Assembly: GCA_033032175.1 (NCBI GenBank) | Contig: CM065311.1 | Coordinates: forward strand, 3,031,190-3,095,189 | Direction: 5' to 3' | From: Saturnia japonica | Taxonomy: Eukaryota > Arthropoda > Insecta > Lepidoptera > Saturniidae | DNA: 64,000 nt | Shown: positions 33,661 to 45,800 of the stretch, piece after piece | How the letters are laid out: every line of letters begins with the position of its first letter | Numbering within the stretch: the stretch's first letter is position 1 | The notes under the pieces: generated by a model | Databases searched by the model: none | The model's input: the letters and a program-made list of their open reading frames with translations, nothing else | Told to the model about the DNA's origin: nothing | Translations under genes and position numbers: made by a program

Positions 33661-33998
33661 TGTGGCGACATCTCTCGCCACAACTGACGCACCCTACATA
33701 GCGACATCAGCGACATCTATCGAGCCACATACGACGCATCCTACATCGTGTTATAGAAATTAACTCAACAATTGAGTATATATACAAGAACCCGACAATA
33801 ACCGTTGGCCAAGTCCGGTGAAGCTGTAAAAGCCGCAGCGGCTTTAGGGCCCCTCAGGCTAACAGTGTAGTCAGTTCAAAAAAAAAAAAAGGAACCGTTG
33901 GGCAGCTGCCCGCCAGACATAACACCCGTCTGGTCGGAGGATCCTCCCTTTTTTATGGCGGACGAGGAACTTTACACTCTGTTCCTCACTTCCGCTAA
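33661..33998 (+). mobile_element. TRIM solo LTR with a LINE tail
   Basis: Begins TGTGGCGACATC and ends CCGCTAA, flanked by ATTAC on both sides (33656-33660 and 33999-34003). The LINE tail 33809-33892 sits at the same LTR position as in the copies at 212 and 28190. It has a 9-bp duplication AACCGTTGG. Confidence 0.85.
33809..33892 (+). mobile_element. LINE tail inserted in TRIM solo LTR
   Basis: About 80 bp of the Jockey-clade LINE 3' end with poly(A); target duplication AACCGTTGG (33800-33808 and 33893-33901). Confidence 0.85.
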
Positions 33999-34149
33999 AT
34001 TACATTACGGACAAACATTTAAATCAGTTTTAAGGTATGAATAATAATGGTCAACTAATTAGAAACAAAAACAGAAAAGTATAAAAAACAATATTTTTTA
34101 AGTATTAGTAATTAATATTGTTATGTACGAAATAGCTACTATCAACAGC

Positions 34150-35201
34150 CTACCAATAGTTATAATTAATATTTAGTGGCGTATCCCTTATTTCAATAAC
34201 AGCACTGCAACGACGTGGAATTGATTCAATCAATTTCATACAATTTCTAGGGGGGATTGAATTCCATGCTTCAACAAATGCTTCATATAGTTCATTTTGA
34301 CTGGTGTTACGTTTGTTTGAGACTTCCTTTTTAACAATATATGTGTACCAGAGATGTTCTATCGGGTTTAAATCCGGACTATTTGCTGGCCAGTCTAAAA
34401 CGGATATACGCTGTTCGCTAAGGAAACATTTGACGCTATTGGCCGTGTGTTTAGTATCATTGTCATGCTGAAAGATCCAGGTTACAGACAAATGATCGTC
34501 CGAGTAGGGAATCATTGTGTGCTCTAAGATATTGTTGTATTGCCATTGATCCATTGTACCTTCAATCTTCCTAACGGGTCCAACTCCACATTCGGAAAAA
34601 CGCCCCCAAATTTTAATGTTACCGCCACCGTGCTTGACTATACTCCTCGTGTATTTATAATTAAAAACATTATTTACAGGACGTCTAACATAGCGTTTTC
34701 CATCGAAAATTACCATATTTATTTTTGTTTCATCTAAAAATAACACTTTTAACCGTCCAATTAACATATTTTTTAGCGAATAATAATCGCTTCTCTCGGT
34801 GTTGCTTGGTAAGAAGCGGTACATTTCGAGAGATTCTTCCAAACAATTTAGCTTCCACTAGTCTTCGGCGTATCGATAAGTCTTGACGAGATGTTTCTCG
34901 GGTCATCAGGCGAAAAAACTTTATTTTTAATCTGGTTGGTGCCTTTACTTGGGTCTTTTTTAGCAACACGAACGATTAGCGTATCTTCTCTGGGATAGGT
35001 TTTTCTTGGCCGAGCCTTTCTAAGAACATTTTCAACAGTTCCATGTGTTTTATTATGATCAATTGCATTAAAAACTTTCTTAACATAACAATTTAAATGC
35101 TCATCTATTCTTCTGTACGCCCATTTATGATCTATATGTAAATTAACAATTATTTGCCTAGTTGACGCGTCATAACTTTTATTTTTGCCTATTTTGAACA
35201 A
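34150..35201 (-). pseudogene. Tc1-type DD34E transposase, frameshifted
   Basis: Three overlapping frames cover the protein. 35201-34848 gives the helix-turn-helix head (MFKIGKNKSYDASTRQIIVN, then HKWAYRRIDEHLN). 34969-34730 gives the middle. 34842-34150 gives the catalytic part: VLFLDETKINM, IFQHDNDTKHTA, SPDLNPIEHLW, with 34 residues between the second D and the E. Two frame changes near 34860 and 34740 disable it. A different subfamily from the Tc1 at 8-10 kb. Confidence 0.8.
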
Positions 35202-35712
35202 AATAAAATTCAGATTAAATTTTGAAATGCCGCCAAAATAATAGAAAAAGACAAGAAAGAAATGTTATTCTCCAATTTCAAAAAAAGAACGAGCTTATGG
35301 CTGCTTTTTTAAAATGTTTCTAATTAGGCGTCCAAGCGACCAGTAACAAAAAATAAACTCGTATATGTGTAAGACTCACTTTGATATTAAAAGTAAGATA
35401 TGTTTTATATTTTATGCATTTAATGAGTTTTTTATTTGAGTGGCTATATTATTGCATTATTATTAATTATTGAATGTGTATATTTTTTACGAACATTTGT
35501 ACGTTGAAGTTATACTTTCTTTATTCATACGAAGTGTTTCTAATTTATATGACCACCACTGTATAATAGATAGATAGTTATAGAAATGACATAATGCTCA
35601 ACAGCATTGCTCATGCTACGCAAAAAGCATATCTGAAATACTACGAACACGAAACATGACCGGAGTTCGGAGCGTTTAGTATAAAACCCCTCACATCTAC
35701 ACCGCGTACTTC

Positions 35713-36269
35713 TCCCGCACACCCGTCACGTCCACCCTCTCTAGCGGCAACCCAAGCCTAGGTCCGTTCCTCGGTGTGAAACCCTTGGGTCAGGCAGCCG
35801 CCCGCGCGATACAAAGTGACACTATACGTGCAACACACACGTGCACACCACTCAGGTACATAGGTTCTGTAAGGGACCTTTTTTTTTTTTTTTTTTTTTT
35901 TTTTGCGCTAGTTAGACTAATGCGCTAGTTAGTGTAGAAAAACCATTCCGATTATTAAATACACATACGCATGGTCCACTCCTTCCTCCCAGGAGGAGGG
36001 GAACGTGCATATGAGTATATATTAGTTAGTTCGAATTCTCTTAGGATTAGGGAATTAGTTAGATCGCGACTTTTTCGCATTCGCGACGACCGCCCGAGCC
36101 GAGGTTCGGCCACTCTGGCACCCTCGTGCGGGTCGTCACAAACTTTCGCGGCTGAGTGCCCTAAGCGCTCGCCCCCAAGTTCGGTGAAGCTGTAAAAGCC
36201 GCAGCGGCTCTGTTTGACGATAGGGCCCCTAAGGCTAACAGTGTAGTCAGTTCAAAAAAAAAAAAAAAA
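35713..36269 (+). mobile_element. Jockey-clade LINE 3' UTR copy
   Basis: About 557 bp of 3' UTR with an internal 26-base T run and a 17-base poly(A). It is flanked by the 12-bp duplication ACCGCGTACTTC (35701-35712 and 36270-36281). It lies directly upstream of the probable promoter of the zinc-finger gene. Confidence 0.85.
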
Positions 36270-36289
36270 ACCGCGTACTTCGAGACTTG

Positions 36290-36297
36290 TGACGTCA
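36290..36297 (+). promoter_or_regulatory. CRE palindrome in the likely promoter of the zinc-finger gene
   Basis: A perfect TGACGTCA, the CREB/ATF site, in a short GC-richer stretch 530 bp before the first coding exon. Exon A starts with a splice acceptor at 36821, so at least one untranslated exon must lie upstream, probably near here. The promoter role is inference. Confidence 0.4.
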
Positions 36298-36856
36298 CAG
36301 CGTGAAATTTCCGCGCAGATTTCGATACAGTAAAAATGGAATAACTTCGTCATTTGTCTAGATATTGAAATAATTATTTCACCATGATTAATGTGTTTTT
36401 ATTATTTTACAATTTATATAAATTTTATTTGTTTTGGTTTCTTTTGAAACTTCCTTATTCTAAATTTTAACCTTTCAATGTAAATAGTCAAAAATTATGG
36501 TAAGATTGAGATATACACTTACAGTATGCGTGTATGGGTGACTTATGTTGCTGTGACTGTTTCCTCACCCTTGTCAATTGTGTGTACACCTCCACTCATA
36601 TCCATAGAACCAGGCAAGGGTGGCAAAGTCACTAGTGCACTTACATTTATAAGTGGATACAGATTAATTGTTTATTATTTCTATTATTGGTTTGGTTAGA
36701 TTTCTAACATCTAAAGAGATTGCTAATCATACAAGATAATTCAAATTTAGTGATACACATATTTTTCATTCTAATAACAGAACATTAGAGTGATATAAAT
36801 TATACGTTTTTATTTTACAGTTTAACATCACCAATTGAACTGATACCACTTGCACT

Positions 36857-39800
36857 ATGTTTGTTTCACATCAACTGAACCCTAGCAAAAAGAAATTTCA
36901 AAAACCAAATATACTCAGAAGGAAAACAAAAGTTTCAGTTCAAAGACAAAATGTATCTCATATGAATACATCACCTCAAGTTGTAAATTCAGTGCAACAG
37001 CGGGAACCTTTGAACAAGAATCCATTTAAATTGCATGTAGATGATAATGAGAAAAATTACATTGTTGCAAGTAATAATAAAGGCGAAAGTGAATTGTTTA
37101 AAAACAATTTGGACAGCAATGTTAATAATATAATCTTTGATAATAATGCACAAATTAACAGTGAGTATACTTTGGTCTTAACAATGAAATTCATTGTAAT
37201 TTTAATCGCTTTGAATATTATATGTGTGAACCATACTACATCTATGTGTGAACCAGTAGCATAAGCTCAGAAGTGTAATATTTCATCAAGTTACCTCAAT
37301 GAATAAATTCATAATTTTTAATATATGACTTTTTTATGATATGGCTTTAATATCACCACTGGTTAGCACTGTTATAACTAGTATTTAAAAATACATAATA
37401 ATTAATGCTTTCTGTACTTATTTTAAAATCTAAATTTTGTTTTATTTAATAATTTATTTTATTCATGAAGATATGTTAACATTTTTTAAATTAAAGTAAT
37501 TTTGGACCATAGGTCAAGCAAAGGCTATAGGCCTAATGATGACTTAATAGCCCTTCATATTGAGTCAAGAGTGTAGGAGTTTGGTCTCTGCACAGGACAG
37601 GCCTTTGTGTGTGTCATGAACATGATTGTTAGTTCTGTGTTTTGTTTAATCTCTATATATGTAATACATATATCAACTATTATGTTTATTTTGATTCTGT
37701 ATTTTCAGTGTTATCTATAATATTTTTATCTCTCCGCATCTTCATTGTTTTATACTCCCTATCAATTATTTATTCATAGTAATATAAAACAAAATACTTA
37801 TCTTTATAGCATAACATATATAATTATGTATTTATTACAATATTTTTTTGGTTAACAAAACATCATATGATTTTTTTTAAATAACAGATGGTGGGAAATT
37901 GGAGCAAAACCTACTTAATGTTGATTCATTCTTGAATGATACTACAGTTCAGCAGGTAAGTTTTATTTATAATTTGTTGATTAAAATTAATTATTGCTAA
38001 TGGGAATTTTTATAGTACATGCTATCTTAATCTGTGAGTTGACAGTATGTTTAAAAATAGAGTTAGTTTTAAAATATTGGTCTATTGATATAAAGCCTAT
38101 AAATAATACAAATCTGAAAAAAATGGCTGATCATTTTATTTTGTGAAGATTATTTCACAATATTAAGAAGATAGATATGACATTTGTGACTTCGTTTGCG
38201 TGTATTTATTAATTATATTTTTATAAGCTACTACCTAAATTCGTATGGAATGTCAAGAAAATATTGCAGGCGTATTTTGAAACTTTTAAACTCAGTGTCA
38301 CTTATAAGTGTTTAATAAACACGTGGTAATCATTTGTAATTGAAGGCTCAAAGGTCAACCTGCCAAATCAAATGAACCGGTGCAAAATCATTAAGTACCA
38401 ATTGCTTCAAGATTAAAGTGAAGAGGCTAACTTCGAATATTCAAACTTTGTTGCTGTCGATAGACATATAATATCCATGAATGGTATCACTGAATCATTA
38501 TTGCTTCGTAAATTATCTTTAGATTAATAGCGTATTATAATTTTCGTTTCCAGTGTACTAAACCTAATTTTAAGAAAGGATTCCGGAGTGAGCTTAAGTT
38601 AAAAAAACATAGAGGAACTGATAATGATCAGAGCAAGGGTAAAACCTCAGGGATAACAGCAGAGTGCCCTGTCAAAAAAGTAAACGAGGAAGGTGTTGAG
38701 GAACAGTGCGGGAGAGTATTTCTCACCACAGAGGACCTCTTGAAACATTTAAATGAAGACCATACACCCAATAATGGAACCTATAGGTACAATAACATCA
38801 TTTAAAAAAATACATATCATACATACATAATCGTCATGGTTATCCTAGCATAAGTTATTCGAAAAATATTAGAGAGTGTTAATAAGTTCCTTGTAAGTCA
38901 TTTGTTTTACATTTAACATGTAAGCCCATAAATCTATCCAAATATAAAATTTACATTTAATTAAATAATTTGATAAACGTGTTATGCGGGTGATATTTGG
39001 TCCTTTATGTCCGAGCAAATATTTTTATACCATACACTTTACATCTACCACACCCTGTCCCTTTGTTTTTTTTTTTGTGTTTTCTATAATTTAGTTGTTA
39101 TTCGCAAAAGTGCCAAGTTATACCACCAGAAAACATATTTGAAGAATATGAAAAATATAAAATATACATGCATAGCCAAAGTCCTTCTTATATTATTCTT
39201 AATAAAAATGTGAATATCGGACCAATTTTTAAGGAGGATGTTGATGTTTGAATGTTGATTTCGTCTATCTATACAATTAATAAAATTGAAGTGTATGTTT
39301 GTAATGTCAAAATAACAGTTTTTACTAAATGTATATGAATGTATATACGATACCTATAATAAAAATCCCATTTTTAAAATTTTTGTCTTTCTGTCCCCGC
39401 TGTCTGTCTGTGCCCGCGTCCAATACTACATAATTATAGGTATTAAAAGACCTACAATAAAGGTCGGGAGAGTATACATGCATCTTCTAAGGAACACTCA
39501 TAATAAGCATTTTTGTCTTTAAAATAGCCGGGAGCGGGGGAGCAAAATTCGCGCGGGCATTCTGTAGACCACGTGAGCGAAGCCACGGGCACAGCTAGTT
39601 TTATATAAGTATAATTAATCCGAGCTGCAATTGTTCTATAATCGACCTTAAGGACAAAGTGTGACAATAATATATTTCTATAAAAATCATATTCTTCAAA
39701 TGTCTTAATAATATAATTATAATAGCAGCCTCTAAGTGTTTCGCTACTGGGCAAATAGGCTCTTCCCGAGGGAAGGCAAGGCTTAATCACCACACCAGCC

Positions 39801-42800
39801 CACAACGACTCACTCACTCACGATGTTTTTCTTTACTGTTAGCCGATTGTCTCACCGACTTAAATTAGTAAATGTACACGAGTTCTGACATCGAATCGAT
39901 ATTCCACCTCGCCTTAACCACTCAACAACCATGAATTTTTAAAATGTCTTGCTTACAGCATTTCCTCTTTAGATTTTATCTCTTCATTTTTCTTAAAGAT
40001 CATCAATGAGTAGATGTGCAGCGTGCGGTGTAGTGTCGCCGTGCGGTAGTCGAGGAGCGAGAGGGGCAGTTGAGCAGCAGACTGGGGGCGCGCGTACACA
40101 GGGACAGCGCTCGCGCGGCTCTCTCACGTGCTCGAGCCCGGGCTGCGGACGTGTGTTCCGGCGCCCATACCGCTTGCGCGAACATGCACGCGCCCACGCG
40201 GCAGACAAACCTTATCCTTGCCACTTCCCTGTGAGTATGCAGTGCTATTCCCGACCAAGCTTATGATTTAGATTTTAAAGTCAGTCATATATTTAGCTAA
40301 GACTGCGCTCTACTTTCCTACCAATATGTTGCCTTTTTCATTTATAATAGTAATAGTTATTGTAGTAGTGTTATGTTTTGTTTACTTTTATGAACGAAGT
40401 ATATTTTGAAGTGGTTTATTATAGAATTGCGGTTGGTCGTTCCTATCAGCGAACAATTTGCTCCATCACGCACGGCGTCACACTGTCGACCGGCGAGACA
40501 CGTGCGCGTCATGCGGGCGCACGTTTTTACGTCGCGAGAATCTTCGCGACCACTGCGCTCGCACACACCTCGACAGTTCACAAACGCTAAGTAAGGACCC
40601 ACTCGCAATACCCAACATCCGCGTTTGTACATATCCCGCTCCCTTATTACGTATTTCGCAATAGCAGAAATAGCTAAATATTTGTTTCGAAATTGCAAAA
40701 TCAGATTGTGTTTGGTACATTATAATTTATAAGTTTTGCTTAATACGAATTTTCGATTTGTAAGCAAACATTCAACGATTCCTGCTATCGCTTTGTTATT
40801 GCGAAATATGTAATAAGGGGGCCGGTAAGTTTATTTTATAGAAGTGTCTATGGATTTTAACTCCACAAAGCGAAAATGATGTAAAAAGATTGATGTTGTG
40901 TGCTACTAACTGATGGATTGTGCCAAGAACGGGAACGAAAAGGATTTGCTGATGAATAGATTGAATTTAAACTCAAAATATAGGTGTCTGTCACAGCATT
41001 TTGGCAGAACCTTGTTCGGAGGACGCCAAGATGTACTATGACGTAGTAGTGCTATCTCATCACCGACTCTCGTGATTATCCAAGAAAGGATAGGATACAA
41101 TGGGGCTTATATACTCGACAATTTCCTTGCGAATTGAAAGAAAAAATAGGAAATTAAGAATATAGCCCCTACAATGACGGACTAACGTAAGGTCGAAAAC
41201 TAAACGCCAGCGGACGGCGACACGGTGGACCATTCTCGGCCATCCCAGTGTAGATAAGCAACAGGACGTCACTATGAGTATTCAAACAGCATCCACCGCA
41301 CGACTGGAGCGTGCAAGCAAGTTTCTATCGTCGACAACAACTTCATAGAAACCTATGTATTTTAATAAGTCGCGTAAGCCGCCGCTCGGTCTGTTCTGTC
41401 CGTTCAGTTCGCGGCCTAAGCGGTTTGAAGGGGGCGGCCCTCAATCGCACACAAGGCCTTTGATCCCGAAGGCTTCGAAATCTCCAAAAGTCTTCTTCTT
41501 CCCTTTATTTAATAGCAACGTGTAGTCATCTACAATTATTCTGACATCGTCACGTGAACGGAATATTTTTCTAATTATTTCTGTAACTTAAAACATAGCT
41601 TTAACAAGATGACGGCTCTCCTGTTAAAACGATTCATGGAGTTATTGTGGCAAATTAAAGTGCATGTTCCCAGCTGTTATATTACTACCGCGAAAAAATC
41701 ATAATATTACTTAATATGTGACGTTTTTATAATATCGCTTTCCTTGTGAAATTCACTTAGCCACCTCCTTTATCGCTCGTTAGCATTGTTATAAGTATCT
41801 AATACATAACAACTAATGCTTTTTGTATTTGAAAATGTAAATTCTGCTATAAATATTAATTTCACCTTGTGTCGCTTATAATGGTACATTAAGTTAATAT
41901 CAATTTAATTTTATTAATACGACATATTTTTGCAATTTTTTAATTAAATTAATTTTGGACCATAAGTCAAGTCTATGCCTAATGATGACTTAATAGCTCT
42001 TCATATTGAGCCAATGGTGTGGGAGTTTGGTCTCTGCACAGGACAGGCTTTTATGTGTGTCATGAACATGATTGTTAGTTCTGTGTTTTGTTTAATCTCT
42101 ATATATGTATTTATCAGCTATTATGTCTATTTTGAGTCAGTATTTTCAGTGTTATCTATAATATTTTTATGTCTCTGCATCATCATTGTTTTATACTCCC
42201 TATCAATTATTTATTCATAGTGATATAAAACAAAATACTTATCTTTATAGCATAACATATAAAATTACGTATGTACATATTATTATTATTATTATTTTTT
42301 TTTATAACAGATAGTGAGAATTTGGAACAAGACCCGCTTAATGTTGAGTCATTCTTGAATGGTACTACAGTTCAGCAGGTAAGTTTTATTTGTGATTTAT
42401 TGATCAGAATTTATTATTGTAAATGAGAATTTTTATGTTATATGCTATTTCAGAATGCTTTGAAAGCAGTGAATACAAAGGGTACACTTGCAAAGAAATG
42501 TTGGTACCTTCAATTAGTTGATGATTCTAAGGGGACTGTTATGAGTACAAGTAAGCTTTTTTAAAGAATTTATAGTTGTTTCCGAACAAATTAACTTTAT
42601 TAGCTCGGCACATTGACCGTACGTTCCTTGATGATAAGACGTTATTTTAAGTACTTATAATTCGTTATTTATGCGAAATTATATTTTTCATACGCTTTAT
42701 AAAAAAGATATAAAAAAATCCAAGTTACCTCGATCGATAGGTCGAACGGTTACCTATTCTATTTCTTTAATTATGGGTAGTGAAAATGACATTAGATTTG

Positions 42801-45800
42801 CTGTAAATAATTTATTCGTAATTAGTGAAACAAAATTCAAAATTACTCACTATTCAGATTTCACTACTTACACAGTGGTCCTCTTCCAAATTTTTTCCTT
42901 TTATCACTTGTTTCTACTTGGTTGTCCAAAACATAACTGTCTTGGCTCGGAACACGGCTAGCGTATACCGAAATAAAATGAGGGTCGAAACTATTAGAAT
43001 GATAAAGACTAAATAAACTTTGAATGTGTGGTAAACTGCGATATCTTTTTGTAACTACGAATACATACTTGATATTTTGAGTACATTCTAGACGTTTCTT
43101 GATATTTTGAGAATAGTGTATTTTTACTCGGATCGTAACAATATTTTTGTAAAATCACTCGCGACATAGGGCTCTTTATCGTTAGTGAGGGAGTTGTCTA
43201 AAAGAAAAAAAAAGAACAAACAAGAATATATGTTTACGAGTGCAAAATGCAAAATGTAAAAGATATATTTTAGAGTTTGTGTATAAAATAAATAATTTTA
43301 TAACTTTAACTGTTATTCATTTTTCCTGGTTCCAGATGATGGATCTCAATTAAGTCATGTGGATCAGAAGCTAGATCTCTCTGATGCAGTGTCTTCAACT
43401 GCATTATCTTCTGTTGAGCCTGTGACTCCTAGCTTATCAAACAATGTATCAACTACAGTGCCTCTTTCTGAAAGTGTACCAAATGACTGTGCGAGCCCAG
43501 CTGTTAAGTTTAAGGTAAAAACGTCAATTCTTGTTTGTCTTTCATATTTTAATTATTGGTATTTGGCTTTAAATTTAGTTTTTGGCAACCTAATTTAACT
43601 TTTTTTTATCGTTATAGATTTTAACTTTGTGGCCAAATTCTCAGCTGATTTTAAGTGATGATGTGGCCCAAGATGGTAGTACGCCAGTCCTAGTGGAAGA
43701 CTGGCTCTCAAGTGCAGCTGCCGGAACACACCAATTGGTGTTTGGCGACAGATTTTCGACTTGAGGGTGGTAGCTAGCCAGGCGGGCATTAAAAAAAACC
43801 CTACCATCATGCTATGGTTTCATCAGGATGTTGTCTTTTACCGATAGCTCAGGCTCATTCTAGGGATTCGAACATTTCTACACACGTCGCTTGTCGCGGT
43901 GACCGTACAGAATACCACTAGGCCATCATTCCTTCGAAATATGTCTTTACATTATTAATAATATCATTTTCTGTTCCAGTGTGATGAACCTAATTGTAGG
44001 ATAGAATTCCAGAGTGAGCTTAAGTTACAAAAACATGAAGGAACTGATAATGACCACAGTAAGGGTAAAACCTCAGAGTTAACAGCGGAATGCCCTTTCC
44101 AAAAAGTAAACGAAAAAGGTGTTGAGGAACAATGCGGGAGCGTATTTCTCACCACAGAGGATCTATTGAAACATTTAAATACAGACCACATACGCGATAA
44201 TAGAACCTATAGGTACAATTTTTCTTAAAATATTTTATACTAGCGGTGTGCCTGCGGCTCCGCACGCGTTTGTTACTACGCAATAAAGATTTAAATCCCT
44301 TTATTTTTACTCATATTGTTGACAATTCATATGCCGTATCAATTGAGGAGTGGTATGTATTTCCCGTGTACAATTTTCATTAAAATCGGTTGAAAACTAC
44401 TATTCTAATTTACAAATTCTAATGTATTATTAACAATTCTGAGAGTTTCTCAATTATAGTAGACTAGTATCGCGGGCAGTAAAGGTGAGCGCTGATTTGC
44501 ATCATAAGGGGGCCCCTTAAACCTATACCCGGGTCGCAAGTCCCGGGGACTACTCGTGTTCCCTCTGTCTGCTACACGATGGACCCGGTACCCGCACAGT
44601 GAATCCATGGAATGCTAAAATGTTTGTCTCTTTTATAAATATTGTTATGATCTGAGTAAAAATTGGGAAAAAAATCACTATTCTCGAAATATCTTTGGTC
44701 GTCTAGAATGTACTTGTAACATCGAGTATCTATACGTAGGTACCTACTAATAAAACACTATAATTCACTTACTTATTCAAAGCTTATCGCTTCGATTGCG
44801 TTATCCAATAAATAATAGTCCTAAAATAGAACACTTACCCTTCTAAACAATGACGTACAATGTAAAGTTCTACATGTTTCTACTAATTTCGACCCTCTTT
44901 TTTATTCTGGTAAATAAGCGAGCCGTATTCCGAACCACGACAGTTCTGTTTTGGACAACAAAGCGGAAACAACAAGCGATAAATAAAAGAAAGAAATTGC
45001 AAGAGAACCATAGAGAGAGTATGTGCACAGTATAGCGTAGATCACTATAGTGAGTTTGTTGGAATTTTGTTTCATTGCGTAGTTACGAATAAATTATTAG
45101 CACAAAATATTTTCTTTACCCATCGACGTAATAATATTTTTACAGTTCGTAACCCAATCTCAAACCCAAACAAGTTAACCAAGACCCAAACAAGACTCAA
45201 ACCTAATCATCTATCGCAGTATGAAAATTAAAGGTTGTCCATTTATTGAAAAAAAAATATTTTTTTCGATTTATGTCCTTTTAGCTTTATCATTCGTTGT
45301 GTATGGTTTTGTCAGTCCCTTGGTATCCTTGTTTCATAAATACTCGATGTTTATAAAAATTCAAGAAATACATAAGTGGCAAAGTGGGCAGGCGTCTTTT
45401 ACTCCACACAAAGGTATTCCTCTTTTATTTCTGGATAATGGAACTAGAGCAAATATTTTTATACCATACAATTTATATCTGGAATTAGCATGTTTCTATG
45501 TTTTCATTTTTCCCATAAATTAATTATTATAAAAACTAGAAGCATTCTAAATATCCTGAAATAGCCCAGTTAACTTTACTTTATCAAATATCCAGCAAAT
45601 AAAATATAAAACAAAAATATAGCCAAAGTTCTTCTATTATTCTTGAAGGAAATATTAAATTATACCAGTTATGAAGAAGGAAACAGGAAGACGAAATAAT
45701 GACTTCGTCTATATTACATAGGGTATAATCAATCTAAGCTACAGTAGTATTTTTCGTGCTTTATTCGGTCGTTAGGGCACACTACGAGACAATAGATTTC

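Larger units (their letters stand above)
33483..35561 (-). mobile_element. Tc1-type element with a solo LTR inside
   Basis: Inverted ends AGTGGTGGTCGTATAATTAG (left) and the complement of CAGTGGTGGTCATATAAATT (right), each preceded by TA. The transposase gene is on the minus strand (35201-34150). Removing the TRIM solo LTR (33661-33998 plus TSD) leaves about 1.74 kb, normal for a Tc1 relative. Confidence 0.8.
37888..40664 (+). pseudogene. Upstream exon cassette X1-Y1-Z1-W1 of the zinc-finger gene
   Basis: Exons 37888-37955, 38554-38786, 39999-40230 and 40425 onward keep good splice sites and can follow exon A in frame. They would give a 358-aa product ending at the TAG 40662-40664. Compared with the downstream copy, exons N and M are missing and the first finger has lost its second cysteine (CTKPNF for CDEPNC). 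Finger 6 is cut after CTYPAP because a MITE starts at 40639, three bases past the CCG that ended the exon. Fingers 2-5 are intact. It may be a dead remnant or the source of a short isoform; sequence alone cannot decide. Confidence 0.6.
37300..41690 (+). repeat. Upstream copy of the duplicated exon cassette (4.4 kb)
   Basis: This unit is repeated in tandem at about 41695-49900, which is longer only because of later insertions and two extra exons. Introns match as well as exons: 39001-39200 matches 45440-45640, 39725-39800 matches 45850-45930, 40825-40890 matches 49624-49690, 41560-41670 matches 49750-49870. The copies meet at about 41695 without a gap. Exon Y identity is roughly 87% by eye. 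Confidence 0.75.

Noticed and set aside
40003..40224. Minus-strand Arg/Cys-rich frames over exon Z1 (also 46140-46392)
   Set aside because: Shadows of the GC-rich zinc-finger exons, which are supported by splice phase and finger motifs on the plus strand.
40378..40594. Alternative plus-strand frames over exon W1
   Set aside because: The acceptor TATAG at 40424 and the finger pattern fix the frame as NCGWSFLSANNLLHHARRH; the others destroy the finger.
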